Assembly: GCF_020080835.1 (NCBI RefSeq)
Contig: NC_058167.1
Coordinates: forward strand, 12,299,403 to 12,363,402
DNA: 64,000 nt
Direction: 5' to 3'
DNA from: Cotesia glomerata
Taxonomy: Eukaryota; Arthropoda; Insecta; Hymenoptera; Braconidae
The notes beneath the pieces were generated by a model, which did no database searches, was not told the origin of the DNA, and worked only from the letters and a program-made list of their open reading frames with translations. A program made the translations under genes and the position numbers. This document shows, one piece after another, positions 1-11,816 of this stretch (its first letter is position 1; every line of letters begins with the position of its first letter).

Positions 1-714
1 AAGAAAAATTTCTTGACTGGAGAAGAAAATTCTTGGCTCAAGAAAATTTTCGGGTGCCTGAAGGAAGATCGAAGTTGGTCGAAGTAAAAATTTTTCTTGA
101 AATTCTATTCTTGGTGGAAGTAATTTTTTCTTAATTCAAATTATCATAAATACTTGAAACAATAAATTTTTATATTTGATCAAGATTTTTAGATACTTTA
201 GGGAAGCAGCGCCACCTACTTCAGCTGAGAAAAAAATTTTCTCACCTTGAGAAAATTTTTCTCTGGAATATTTGATACCCATTTTATATTATTTTAGCGT
301 GCAATTATACATATTGAATGAAAAAAAATGATGAAATATTATTTGATCTTCCCATTTAACATGTTAATTAATAAAAATATTAATGAAAATTTACTTCTAT
401 CTTTATATTTAATTTTTTGGAGCAAGAGAGAAATTTTCTCAAACCAAGAAAATTTATTTATATCAAGAACTAAATTTTTTGGAGCAAGAGGCTGAATTTT
501 CTCAAAACAAGCAGATTTTTTTGACTTAAATAAATTTTCTTGGAACAAGATATGTATTTCTTAAAGCAAGAGAATTAATTTTGGAATAAGTGAGATATCT
601 TATGTCAAAAAAAATTTTTTTTCGCTTAAATTTTTTTTAATTAAAAATTTTTTTTCGCTAAAATAATTAGAAAGAAAAAAATTTTCTTGGCTCAAGTGAA
701 CCTCTTTTTCTGTG
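1..714 (-). mobile_element. Family A MITE-like element, cut by window edge
   Basis: AT-rich non-coding element made of repeated TTCTTG/CAAGAAA blocks. It is the reverse complement of the copy at 5847-6545: its right end reads CTTGAGCC-type sequence followed by TTTTTCTGTG, and base 1 falls inside the AAGAAAAATTTCTTGAC end. It holds the block GCAGCGCCACCTACTT at 206-221, which resembles a CTCF core on the minus strand. No transposase is encoded. The assignment as a mobile element rests on three copies in the window; the superfamily is unknown. Confidence 0.65.
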
Positions 715-3700
715 TAAAATTTTTTATAAAAATTTGACTTTGAAGTATTAAACGAAATTTTTATAAAAATTTTATTATCATTATTTTATTCATTGAATAT
801 ACAGTATATTAGTGAATTAACCCGTGTACCTATGGATTACATCGTAAATTGATTATTCTCCGCGTTGATATAATATTATACGCATCCGAGGCGATATGCA
901 ATTTAGCCTGACGAGATAATTATTTATTTTTATTTTTGAATGAAGCATGATACCGGGTTTTATTACTTTATTTAACATTCTTGATTATTATTCCGGAATA
1001 ATAATTTGTCGTGCGCGTGGAGTGCATCCATTCTACATGATACTCTTTTCACTAAGCCTCACCTCAGCTTGGCATGGTACGTATTACCTTGTCTCAACTT
1101 TTAAAATAAAAATAAATATATCCATCCGAGTAAAATAAGTTAATTAACATGACAAAGTGACAAGTAACTAAGTACGGGGTGTGTTACTCTGCTGGGTGGT
1201 CCTTCTTTGCATCGATAACCGAGAACCGGGAATTTAGTCTTTAAAGAGTATCGTTTATTTTTGTATTTTTAGAAATTCTGGGTCTAATGAATGGAAGGGC
1301 GTTTCTATTTAAAGGGAAATTAATGGATAGAGAGATTGAGATTTTCTAAAATGCCTGCGGTGCAGAGTTACACTGACACTTTATCGAGTCAATATACATT
1401 TATGTTTGTCTGTGTCCGTAAATGAAGCTACCCTAGATGGCACAAATGCTACGAAACCACTACAGTTGTAAATCAGTGGGTAAGGGCTGCTAAATAGCAA
1501 CTGGAGCGCTCTCTAGTGAGGCGTGTCCACGCCCGTGTGGTCTACTATCCTCACTCTTGTTCCTTTTTATTTTATAAAACCATCTAATGCTCAATTCCTG
1601 CCCTCGAGCTTTATTCCGCTTAAGTTTTTTACATCCGGATCACTTTTTCTCACTTCCGACTAAAAGGATCAGGAGGTACACTATCAAAATTTCCTGCCAT
1701 GAGCCTGACTAATTTTTTGATAACCGTAACTTCCGAAAAGAAATTAACTGTGTCAACATATGTCCAACTTTCCTCGGGCGGTTTTTTTCTACCATGTTTT
1801 GTTACCTTCTTTACTTTTGAGGAGTTTTTAGAAAGTGAAAGTTTAAAACGGTCAAATGTGTACACATTTTACCACATTTAAAAAAAAACTTTGAAGTAAT
1901 AATATAACAATAAAAATTTACGAAAAATCTTTTTTGAACTCGTAATAACTTAAAAGTATTTTAATACTTAAAAAAAATTATTTAGAAATTTATAAAAATT
2001 CAAGTATTTTATGTAGTATATTAATTTTCCAACAGATAGCGCATGGTCGTTGATTATTCTCTGTACTACAGAGTTAAATTATATTTTTAAATTCCGAAAA
2101 TCGAGAAAATTTAGTTGTACACATAATAACACATGATATGTTCTCCACAGTTGTTTTTTGTGAGAGATAATTGGTAAGAAATTTCCAATTTGAAGTTTAT
2201 TTTTTTTTTATTTAAATTTATTGAATAATTATTCTTCTGGCTTTTTGGTTTTTTGCTCAATTTTTCACTAAAAATCATCTGATTTTAATGAATTTTTTTA
2301 AGATAGTCTTGAATAGTTTTTTCAAGAATTTATTTTAAATATAAGATTTTTATTTTTATAGCTTAAGTTAGAATCAGCCATTTAAAATAATTAATTATCA
2401 ATGGTGTTAAAAAAAATTAAAATCTTGGGATTTGGATTTCTTCAAGGTTTTGTCTTATCATCACATTTGTGTCAAAGAAAAATTTGTTTTTGAAGAAATC
2501 TTAAAATATCGAAGCTCAATAATTTAATGATCTATTAACCAGAAATCAACATATTTAGCTCTTTGGAATTTTTATTTTTCTTTCCAAAAGAATTGCAGTC
2601 CTATTTTTTGTGGCGTTTTCTGATCATTGATAAAATCTGCTTTGAATTGTTAAATGTTTAGGTATCTAAAATTTATCGATTTGATTAAGATACGCCAATC
2701 AGCTATATACAATTCACTAGAATTTATAAAATAATTACTAGTGCAAGTTACTTTGTAAGAAAGTACACGACTTTTGAAAATTTGATATATAGGCATTAAA
2801 TATGCCACCATAGAACTCAATTACATCATTTAAAATATTAATAAGATTAGCTATTCTACCGTGCGATCCATTGATTACGTAGTTTTTGTTTGTCTTCAAT
2901 CTTTTAATAATCATTTGCGTTCTAACATCAAATTACTGCCAAAGTCATCTTCCGATAAAATTCGTTTCGTCAAATTACTAAAGTAACTTTGAGATCATCC
3001 TTGATACTTATATCTTTGCATACCTTTGGACAATATTAAACAACCAAAGTTCTAAAAAGTTTAATGAAAATTCATGAACTTCACAATTTAGTTAATCGTA
3101 TTGACGAAAAAACCAATATAGATTTCCAATTACTCCTTGCTTTTAAAATTCTTAATTTCACTATAAGTCCTTCTACAAGAACCCCAAAATTATATAAAAA
3201 TAAGTCAGATGTTTTCTATCCTAAAATTTATATCCCAATTCACTCAATAATCTCCAAAATTCCTAAAACTCCAAAATAAGCGGTCATTAGGGGAAACAAC
3301 ATAGCCCTTAACGACCAAAACTGTCTCAATTCATAACCGCAGATGCGTGAGTAATTTCCTCCGATTATCATGTTATATATATATTAGCAATATCTCGAGG
3401 GGTTGTGGTGTTTCCCATGACTTTTACCGCGGATTACCCAAGAGCCAAACCAATCGAAACTTTTTCCCGATTTGTGTGGAACCTGATACCCATAAGAAGG
3501 GTCCTGTAAATCAAGATATATGACATTGGAGGGTGGCCAGTTGTACTTACATCAATATCTGTTCCACATTGAAAACTTTCTGGTATTAGTGTATCCAATC
3601 GGCAAAACTCGTCTTTTCCAGTTATTTTATTTTACTTCTACCGTCTCAAATACAGCTACCCTTTCTCCGTCTTGCCCCATCACGACTCACTAATAAATAT

Positions 3701-5846
3701 CAGGACCCATTTCTCCACGTCGACTCCTCTGTACACTTCTGAACATAATACTGATATGATGCGATACAGAAAAATGATCCAGAGGCACGTGCTGCTCATC
3801 CCCAGATGACACCGTTTTTATTGGCATGCTCCGGGTTTGCTAGACCCAATCATAGAGGCTACGCTCAAGCTCAGCCTCGCCTCATTTTTTATTATTTTAT
3901 TGCGAAATTTCCATTGTCTTTGCTTACAATTCGAGTTTTTTGCAGCAGGTGGATCATCAAAAAAAAAAAAACAAATTGTACATTTCACAATATATTTGAT
4001 TTGATTCTTATTCTTATTGTTCCAGTTATACGAATAAGGTAAAAGAGAATAAGAAATAGCTGAAAAACGGAGAGCACGAATCCGTTGAATCAACAAAATG
4101 CTTTTCCATATCCGCAGCAGTGCATATTTCACCGAGGGTATGAGTAAATTGATGTTATTGTTCCCGTTCCGCGTATTCGGATCTTCTATCCCTGTTTCTC
4201 TACTATCTAGTCATCTGGGTGGGCTGCAGACTACAGAACGTAGAAGCGCTAACGTTGAAGTTGAAATACACCCCAGACTATTACTATGTATTAGTAGTAG
4301 ATAGAGGGTGAGGGCATTCCGGACTCCGGTTGGTGCAATAGCCAGAGAGGACCATTTCCATCGAACCGTGTACCTCGGACCATAATTCCGTGAGTTTGTC
4401 CGCTCATCTTGCTTGCTTACCCCTACAATCTTTATCTCCGTCTTTATCTCATCGTACATTTTAAACTAAGCGCTGTGCATCAGATTGTCCTGATGGTGAA
4501 CTTTAGTCGAGCGTATCTGTACACTATTTAGATTTAGATCAACCCACCAAATATTGTGTAGGGTACACTCTCGAAAAGGTTACCCAAGTTTGCAGGGAAA
4601 TACATAACTAGAAATGTATGATTATTAAATACACCAGGCAGTTTGGTTCATGGAAAAAATTAATTTGTAATAAATAACAGTCGATTTATAATAAGTAATG
4701 ATCAACTGCTAAAAATTACCATTTCAAACAGTAAAATCGTGATTTTACTATTCACTTTATAATATTTACCATTTAAACGTTACAATTTACTTTTTACATG
4801 GAAGAAAATACTATTTCAATCAGTAATATTCGCTATGTAAATGTCTAAAATGTTAAAGTATAATAATTAAGAATTCAGACTTTGATATTTATCATTTTGT
4901 ACCTAAAAAATGACCGCATGATATGTAAAAAGTATAAAATAAAGTTAGTAAATTTCTAATACAAGCAACGTCAATATTTACAAAGTAAAGTGGTAAATTT
5001 TAAACGCAACGCTAAAAAGCAAACTGTAATTATTGGCTTGCTTGGACTGGTAAAATGTATATTTTAAAAGTATAATTTTTACTGTTTCAAATGTTAAATT
5101 CTCCCAGAAAGAGACCCCCTTCTCTTTTATCTGAGTTCCCCTTATCCTCATAATATGGACTATATATTTATATGGCAATTTTTACTTTTTGAAACTGTAA
5201 TTTTTTAAGATGAAAGAGTCGTTATTTACTATAGTGACAGCTGCTAATCACTTATTTTGGATATTAAATTATAAATTGTGGCTTTTATACTTTCTACATT
5301 AAGTTCTGTAATATTTATATTTTTGCCACTCCCATGTCCGCTTTGCTGTTTGAAACTATAAAAATTAACCGGAATTCGAGTGAATATTACAGTTTACTTT
5401 TTTTCGTGTTAAAATCACGATGGATACAATCGAGAGAAGCTTGGGTCAAGATACTGAGTGGACGCAACATTTCGGGTCCCAGAAGACTGGCTTCCAAATC
5501 TATCGAGCTCCCTCGTCGGCTACTTTACCGAATTATTTATTTAACTGCGGAGGTCCAAGTGAGTTAGGTCGTAAACCATCAAATCTTTGGACACCGTTTT
5601 GTATCATTTATTAACGCCTCAATGAATTTACTGCTAGTTACGTTACATGGATGGTTGTTTGTAAATGATTTTTGTTATTGAGGGTGTTTTGGTTGTTATA
5701 GATTGATGTCTTGGTGGGATGGATGAGTGATCATGAGTGGACCTAGTCAATTTGGAAGTTAAATTTAGACTTTCATGACAAAAAATAATAGGAAGGAAGC
5801 ATAAATTTTTAGATTATTTAATAAATTATATAGGAAAATTTAATTG
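715..5846. other. Intergenic stretch, no gene seen
   Basis: No open reading frame here looks coding; all are short, AT-rich and start at arbitrary methionines. Two more complex, GC-richer islands lie at about 870-1560 and 3290-4520 and could be regulatory, but no specific site can be named. Between about 4640 and 5420 there is AT-rich sequence with many GTAAA/TTTAC words, possibly a decayed transposon whose ends I cannot define. Confidence 0.5.
1960..2090 (-). mobile_element. Family D repeat relic
   Basis: Reverse-oriented fragment of the dispersed family D repeat. The diagnostic block is CCAACAGATAGCGCATGG at 2029-2046, followed by GTCGTTGATTATTCTC and ACTACAGAGTTAA. In other copies the core is AGATGGCGC; here it reads AGATAGCGC, so the CTCF-like core is damaged. 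Borders are approximate. Confidence 0.5.
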
Positions 5847-6545
5847 CACTGAAAAAAAGGTTCACTTGAGCCAAAAAAATATTTTTCTTTCTAATTATTT
5901 TCTTGAGTGGAAAAAAATTTTTTTTGACAAGAAATTTCACTTATTCCAACAAAATTAATTCTTTTGCTTTAAGAAATACGTATCTTGATCCAAGAAAATT
6001 TATTTAAGTCAGTAGAATCTTGTTGTTTTGAGAAAATTCAGCCTCTTGCTCCAAAAAATTTAGTTCTTGATAGAAGTAAATTTTCTTGTCTTGAGAAAAT
6101 TTTTCTCTTGCTCCAAAAAATTAAATATAAAGATAGAAGTAAATTTTCATTAATATGTTTATTGATTAAAATGTCAAATGGGAAGATCAAACAATATTTC
6201 ATCATTTTTTTTCATTCAATATGTATAATTGCACGCTAAAATAATATAAAACGGGTATCAAATATTCAAGAGAAAAATTTTCTCAAGGTGAGAAAATTTT
6301 TTTCTCAGCTGAAGTAGGCAGCGCTGCTTTCCTAAAGTATCTAAAAATATTGATAAAATATAAAAATTTATTGAATCAAGTATTTATGATAATTTTAATT
6401 AAGAAAAAATTACTTCCGCCAAGAATAGAATTTCAAGAAAAATTTTTACTTCAGCCAACACAACTTTGGTCTTCCTTCAGGCACTCACAAATTTTCTTGA
6501 GTTAAGAATTTTGTTCTCCAGTCAAGAAATTTTTCTTTCTATGTG
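5847..6545 (+). mobile_element. Family A MITE-like element, full-length copy
   Basis: About 700 bp, starting CACTGAAAAAAAGG and ending TTTTTCTTTCTATGTG. It matches the left-edge element in reverse orientation and the shortened copy at 23961-24333. The body is repeated TTCTTG/AAGAAA words, and the ORF inside (5985-6239) is a translation of the repeat, not a gene. The CTCF-like core has become AGTAGGCAGCGCTGC at 6313-6327, two bases away from the left-edge copy. Confidence 0.65.
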
Positions 6546-8311
6546 GGAAAAGTTGAAATTGTTATTAGTTAATATCTATGAACATATTTTTTATTTTTAA
6601 TTTGGAAAAACAAAATTTCTGATTTTATATCGTCAGGTAAACAATTTTCATTAAATAAAGATCAAAATGAACATTGCATCGTCACAATCAGCCCTTAAAA
6701 GCTTTAAAAAAAATTAAAAAATTTTTTGACTTGCAAAACACAAATCCCATCCCCAAGTCACCTTAACAGGCCAATAAATTTACCGAAGTGTACACAGGAG
6801 TGGTAATTCCGAGCGAGTTTTAAATGATTTGGATGAGCCGACAGATGGCTTTCTGTCCAGGCACCTTGATTTGTGGTTAAGCATTTTTTAAGCCCATTTG
6901 GCTGGTTGTCTATAATTTCGGCGGCTATCGTATCCTTTATTTCTTCTTCTTCTTCATCCTTCCTCTCCCTCTTGTTCATCCCAACCCAAATGGCCACCGT
7001 ATTGTCTTTATCCTTTTCGAGGGATTCTTCGCGTGTTATTTCCCAGTTCTGCCTTCTGTTTATTTTCTTAACGGCCAAAATAATAAGCCCGTCTCCGTCT
7101 TGGTGTCCATAACCCGAAACTTGAATTCGCTCTGTAACGGACAAATTAATGGTAACATACAATACAATGGCTCCACACAAATATATAAATTACCTGTACT
7201 TAGCTACTTAGTCACCTGTGGTACCAGTAATGGCCCTTCTGTCTTTTTGCAGCTCATCACGCGATTTCTTTCCCAAAAATTTGTACTTAACAATACCCAC
7301 ATATTCAATCATTCGCGTTGTTTTCAATTCTACTGTTCTTTGTTGGTTTTTTATTGTCACGGACGCGTGCCTAAGGCAACCAAATTGCTTAAGGAGATTC
7401 TTGTTATGAACACAACAAATTTTAGTCTCCTACACAATACAAAGCCTTATATCATTATCTACAACTGCAACGTCATTGTGTCAGAACTTCTTATCTCGTA
7501 CAAATTGGAATACTTATAGTTATAAGCATACCTTTTTGGCGGTAGAACGAAGCTAGCTTTGACAATTGTTGGGTCATTAAATTAGTGGTCTAGAAAGTCA
7601 AAGTGTCTTTTGTGATCTGATCTGTGAGACTACATTCAATTCTTCTTGATCTGTGAATAACAAATTACGAATGAGAATTGGGAATGGAGAATGTTATTTA
7701 ATTCCGAAGTAACGTGTAATTTAGTTGATGGTGGTGTAAATTAGTTTGAGATGTACAATTGGGGAAATTGTAGTGTTATCGACACGCGTACGGACAAACG
7801 AGAGAATTGTATCGAGTTACTACACGTTTCATCGAACAAAGTGGAGTCAAGTGTTGCTTGTTATCCCGCAGTGTCACACCCTGAGGCACAAACATTTTCG
7901 TTTTACCCTTATGGGTCACGTGCCACGCTCGGAAACCCAGATTAGTATTTATACTACACCAGAACTACGTATACTGTGTATATATGCATTAAACCCGGAT
8001 TAGCCCAAAGAAAATCAACAGCTGGCGTAAAATAGATCCTGCAATGTACAATTGTATTGCTTTTTTAATACTCATGCCGTTTTTATTGTTAATCAAGTGA
8101 CTGAGTTCATTCTCTGAGTCATTTTGGAAATGCTTTCACTCAAATTTTATTGATATTATTTTTGGCCTTTGATTTTCTTGAGGATTTTTGATACTGTTTT
8201 TAAGCACAAAATATTTATGCAAGGTCTTGAATCGATTAGTTGATAAATTTGAAACATCTCAAAATAGATTTTGTTTTTAAGAGGCTTAACTGATTGACTT
8301 TTAAATCAAAC
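6546..8311. other. Intergenic island, no gene recognised
   Basis: A relatively complex, less AT-rich stretch, mainly 6760-8000. Opposite-strand ORFs of 140 (6758-7180, minus) and 139 codons (7100-7519, plus) overlap here. Neither shows a recognisable domain. I see no splice or codon pattern that favours one of them, so neither is called as a gene. Candidate regulatory sequence by composition only. Confidence 0.4.
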
Positions 8312-8535
8312 TGCACAGAAAAAAAATGTTCTTGAATCAAGTATATAATTTTAAAGAATTTCATCTCCTTGATTTGAGTAAAAAAATTCTTAAACTAAGA
8401 AATTTTTACTTGGTTCAAGTAAATTTTACTTGATTTAAGAATTTTTCGTCTGGATTTAAGACAATTACCCTCTTCAAAATTATTTTCTTGGTTCAAGAAT
8501 TTTCCTCTCGAATCAAGTTAATTTTTTTTCCAGTT
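8312..8535. repeat. TTCTTGA-type repeat fragment
   Basis: Starts near CACAGAAAAAAAATG and consists of alternating TTCTTGAATCAAG and CTTGGTTCAAG words in both orientations. It is related in texture to family A and to 20117-20304, 42485-42919 and 48520-48710. It is self-complementary at many points, so it could fold on itself. No coding capacity. Confidence 0.45.
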
Positions 8536-8689
8536 TGGAGTTAAGTCTCGGTAAAGTCAAAATTTTGTTTTGCCAAAAATAGTCAAAATAATTTCCTAAA
8601 ACATAAAAAAACTGGAAATTTAAAGGAAACTCCATTTTTGAAAATTGGGGTAAAATCAATAATTTTATATTTTTGAAAATTATCAATAT

Positions 8690-8945
8690 TTTACTTGAAG
8701 TCAAAAAAAAAATTTGATTGAAAATTTTAGGGAATTGAAAAATGTCTGACCCGTGAAAATATTTTCTGATGTGACTATGTGTCCATATCTTAGGCCATAT
8801 ACAGACATGTTTTGTTTGATATGTCAATATTAAGCCTGACATAGTCATATATGCCCATTTATAAATTTTTGACCAAAAGTAGAGCTCAAAATCTCCGACA
8901 GATGGCATATGATTGCTGAATCCTTTCGTTACAAGAGAGTTAAGT
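8690..8945 (-). mobile_element. Family D repeat, reverse copy
   Basis: Contains the family block CCGACAGATGGCATATG at 8895-8911, then TTACAAGAGAGTTAAG, the reverse complement of the CTTAACTCTCTTGTAG arm of the copy at 41640-42140. Upstream are the ATATGGCC/GGCCATAT words (8760-8860) typical of the family. Borders are approximate. Confidence 0.55.
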
Positions 8946-10786
8946 TTGAGATGTCAAATTTGAAAATAAAAATCAATTTGAATTTTTTTAAGGTCTAGAT
9001 TTAAGGAAAACAAGAAATTAATTAGGTTTTTCACAAATTTTTTTACTCACAAATAATTTTAAGAACATAAAATAACAAAAACATAAATTTTTAAATTATC
9101 AAAAGTGTAAAATTTTTTAGCTATAAAAATGGGAACACTCTGTAATTCTTATAAACTAACAAATTATACTTGCACTCTTGAAAAATGAATAAAGGAAATT
9201 TTTAAAAGTAAAGTAAAAAAATTTGAACTTTTTATGGGAACTAAAATTGCGTCAGAAATGTTTGTTATAAAATTTCAAGTGTTAGTCAATGAGATTAGAA
9301 GTAATTCAGCGTGAAATCGCCTGAAAATTAAAATTGAAAGGTAGAAAACAACACAGTACTAAAGTGTATTGAAAATAAATGACGATACTGACTCATTTGG
9401 GTGTTTTGTCTCGAACAAATCATCAGATTTGATATATTTTTTATTTCAGAGCTTCAACAAAACGCCTTCTCCGAAAAAATTAATTTAGAAGAGGAAAAAA
9501 TGGGCTGTGAGTAATGGGACGGTATCAATCTCAGGTACTACATTGTTTTCTTCAAGAGTCGACACATCGGTCAAAAATTTAAGGTCGCTCCGATTTTTTC
9601 TTTATTCGGTAAATAGATTCAGGGCGTGTTACTAATTTGTCTTGCAAGGCTAATTAGGTCGAAAATTGAACTTTGATTTATTTTTAATGTTCTTTGTTGA
9701 ATCAAGACTTTTAAATTGAATATTTTTATGTTTTTTAACCAGCTGTTGCATTAAAAATATTTTTATTTATTTTCTGAGGAGTATAAATTTCCATTAAACC
9801 GTTGTTGTAAAATTTCCGAGATCTCCGTCGCCAGTTGTAATAATTGGGCGTAAAAAAAAAAAAATAACCAGCTCGAAAAAGACGGAGCAGGAAATATGAT
9901 TAAACAAAAAAAGGGATAATTTAGTTTTCTCTCGAAAAGAAATCGTGATATAATTATTTTATTTATGAAAGCAGCCATTAACCTCACGCGTGTCATTTGG
10001 GACGCATACCATCTGTTGGACAATTCGCGAGAGGCGTATGTCAGCATACGTAAAATTTAAAGTTACATGTAGCAGCAATACAAGTACTATATGTACATAT
10101 ACAGTTTATATAGTTCTATACCAGACGATCGATTCCCGTCGCGTTTCGCGAATTACCGTTTTCTCCCGGGCACAATCGTCATGGGCGTACATTCCGTATA
10201 CCCACATGCACCGTCAGTAGATTAACACGCGTGCGCAAGATGAAAGATGAAAGAGGAAAGAGAAAGAGGAAGAGAAAGAGGAAGAGGAGTAACACCAGTT
10301 AAAGCCAAGCCAGATACCAGCAACCAGCCTGACTCCCCGTTTTCATGTAACAGCCATTGCATCCCGTCCTCATCAACATACTCCTAAAGACCCTCCACCC
10401 AAATTGCACTCCACTCAAAACTGCCAATTATGCCGTAAATATACTTGCCAAAATTCAGCACGCTATTTTGTCACCAGCATGTCCCGTAATTTTTATTTTC
10501 CGTCTCCAACATGTCAATGTCATCTGGGTAAAGACTTAAGTATACGCTTTTATTCGATAAATACAAATTTTAATGATTAATAATTAAGGCTCAAGCGGGA
10601 TAAATGTGAGCCTCCGAAATTAGACTACCTGCAAATTAATTTTTTTTATAAAAGCAATAAGACTACCTTGAAAAATTTTGGATAATATTTTTTCAATGAA
10701 AAAAATTGTTTGTAAGAGTTTTGATAAATGTAAGTAAAGAATGAATTTTTTAAGATTTTTTATTCAATTGAAAATTTCTGATGAAT
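8946..10786. other. Intergenic stretch, no gene seen
   Basis: AT-rich to about 9990, then a more complex island at 9990-10540. A purine-only tract of GAAA/GGAA words lies at 10237-10289. No coding sequence was recognised. Confidence 0.5.
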
Positions 10787-11123
10787 TAAAAAAGGGGTTA
10801 GGTGGGTTTCAGAGGTTCAAAAAAAGGGTATTTTCACTATTTTTTTTTTTAGTATTTACAATGATATATTTTATTTAAACAATTCAGCATATCAAAGATG
10901 TATATTTAAACAGTATTTTGTGAAATTTTTATTTAAAAATTCTGAAAACTCAGCCGTTGACTACCTCATCTCCCTTAACGTCTCAAAAAAAAAAAAAAGT
11001 GCTCTTGCCGTAAACATCATAACTCATTATTAGTTCATCTAAAATCAAAGAACTAAACATATTTCGTTAGTACATGGATAAATCTCATTATTGGACGAAG
11101 GATTTTTTTTTTTATTGCAACTA

Positions 11124-11662
11124 TTATTATTATACGGATTTCTAGTGTACAGGCGTAATAACGCCCTTTTACACCCTAAGCCTTATCATTCTGCTTAGTT
11201 AACTCTGCCTTATCATTGCGGCTGTGGACCGACTTGTGCCTTCTGTACCGCATTTGCCCTGATCCTCACCACTCGGCTATTGGAACAGTAACATGGGAAA
11301 ACCACAGAGAAAACCCATGTTAGTACAGTCGGAGCTGGGTTAAGTCTACAGTGATTGATAAGAAACTCTTCTTTATCGACCTTTGGAGCATTAGGCCCTC
11401 TCCTAGTGTGCAGAGATCCCTCGCGCTAGCCAACGCTGACTAGAGTAGTCACCCATTTAAGTTGTTGCTTAAAAATGTGTGATCGCCCAAGTCAAACGTG
11501 TGCCGCCCGGGTATCTCTGCCACTTCCAGACGCTGGCAACGTAACGTAACGCACATATTTTTAATTATAATCACTGAAAAATATTGGTGCGTGCTGGGAT
11601 CGAACCCGGGTCCCACTCTTTCGAAACGCGAGCACCGAGCCGACTAGGCCATTGCAAACCTC
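11124..11662 (-). mobile_element. tRNA-headed SINE
   Basis: A 539-bp retroposon on the minus strand. Its 5' head is tRNA-like and its 3' end (left side) is a short TAATAATAATA tail. It is flanked by the perfect 16-bp direct repeat TTTTTTATTGCAACTA at 11108-11123 and 11663-11678, the target-site duplication expected from LINE-driven retroposition. The body is much less AT-rich than its surroundings. It sits inside a TIR element, so it inserted after that element. No ORF is expected or seen. Confidence 0.85.
11596..11651 (-). promoter_or_regulatory. Pol III A and B boxes of the SINE head
   Basis: On the minus strand, TGGCCTAGTCGG (11640-11651) fits box A (TRGYNNARNNGG), and GGTTCGATCCC (11596-11606) fits box B. 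They are 33 bases apart, as in tRNA genes. The acceptor side ends AGCACGCACC near 11585. The head does not pair into a clean acceptor stem, and it sits at the end of a 539-bp unit with target duplications, so I read it as a SINE promoter and not a working tRNA gene. Confidence 0.75.
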
Positions 11663-11816
11663 TTTTTTATTGCAACTAATTTTATCGAGCAAATACATGG
11701 CGAAAATTTGACCAAAAAATGTGTTTTTTTGTTTAAAATCTCTCAAAAATTCAAATTTTAATTTTTTTTATTCTCCTTCGTCCAATAACGAGATTTATCC
11801 ATCTAACCCCTTAATA

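Larger units (their letters stand above)
10787..11816. mobile_element. TIR element hosting a SINE
   Basis: Nested inverted repeats bracket this stretch. The outer arms are AAAAGGGGTTAGGTGG (10790-10805) and CCATCTAACCCCTTAA (11799-11814). The inner arms are at 11074-11102 and 11774-11802: ATGGATAAATCTCATTATTG on the left and its complement on the right, 29 bp with one mismatch. After removal of the SINE (11124-11662) and one target copy, the inner element is about 174 bp. It encodes nothing. I infer a non-autonomous DNA transposon, perhaps composite; the superfamily is not identified. Confidence 0.6.

Noticed and set aside
6758..7519. Overlapping ORFs of 140 codons (minus) and 139 codons (plus)
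   Set aside because: They are the longest frames outside the T-box gene, but they overlap on opposite strands, have no recognisable domain and have no supporting splice structure. Chance frames in a less AT-rich island are the simpler reading.
8513..8908. 131-codon minus ORF
   Set aside because: It lies across the TTCTTGA-type repeat and a family D repeat. It is Phe/Ile/Lys-rich with no motif.
11585..11660. Functional tRNA gene
   Set aside because: A and B boxes are present, but the acceptor stem does not pair cleanly, and the unit is the head of a 539-bp insert with target duplications.
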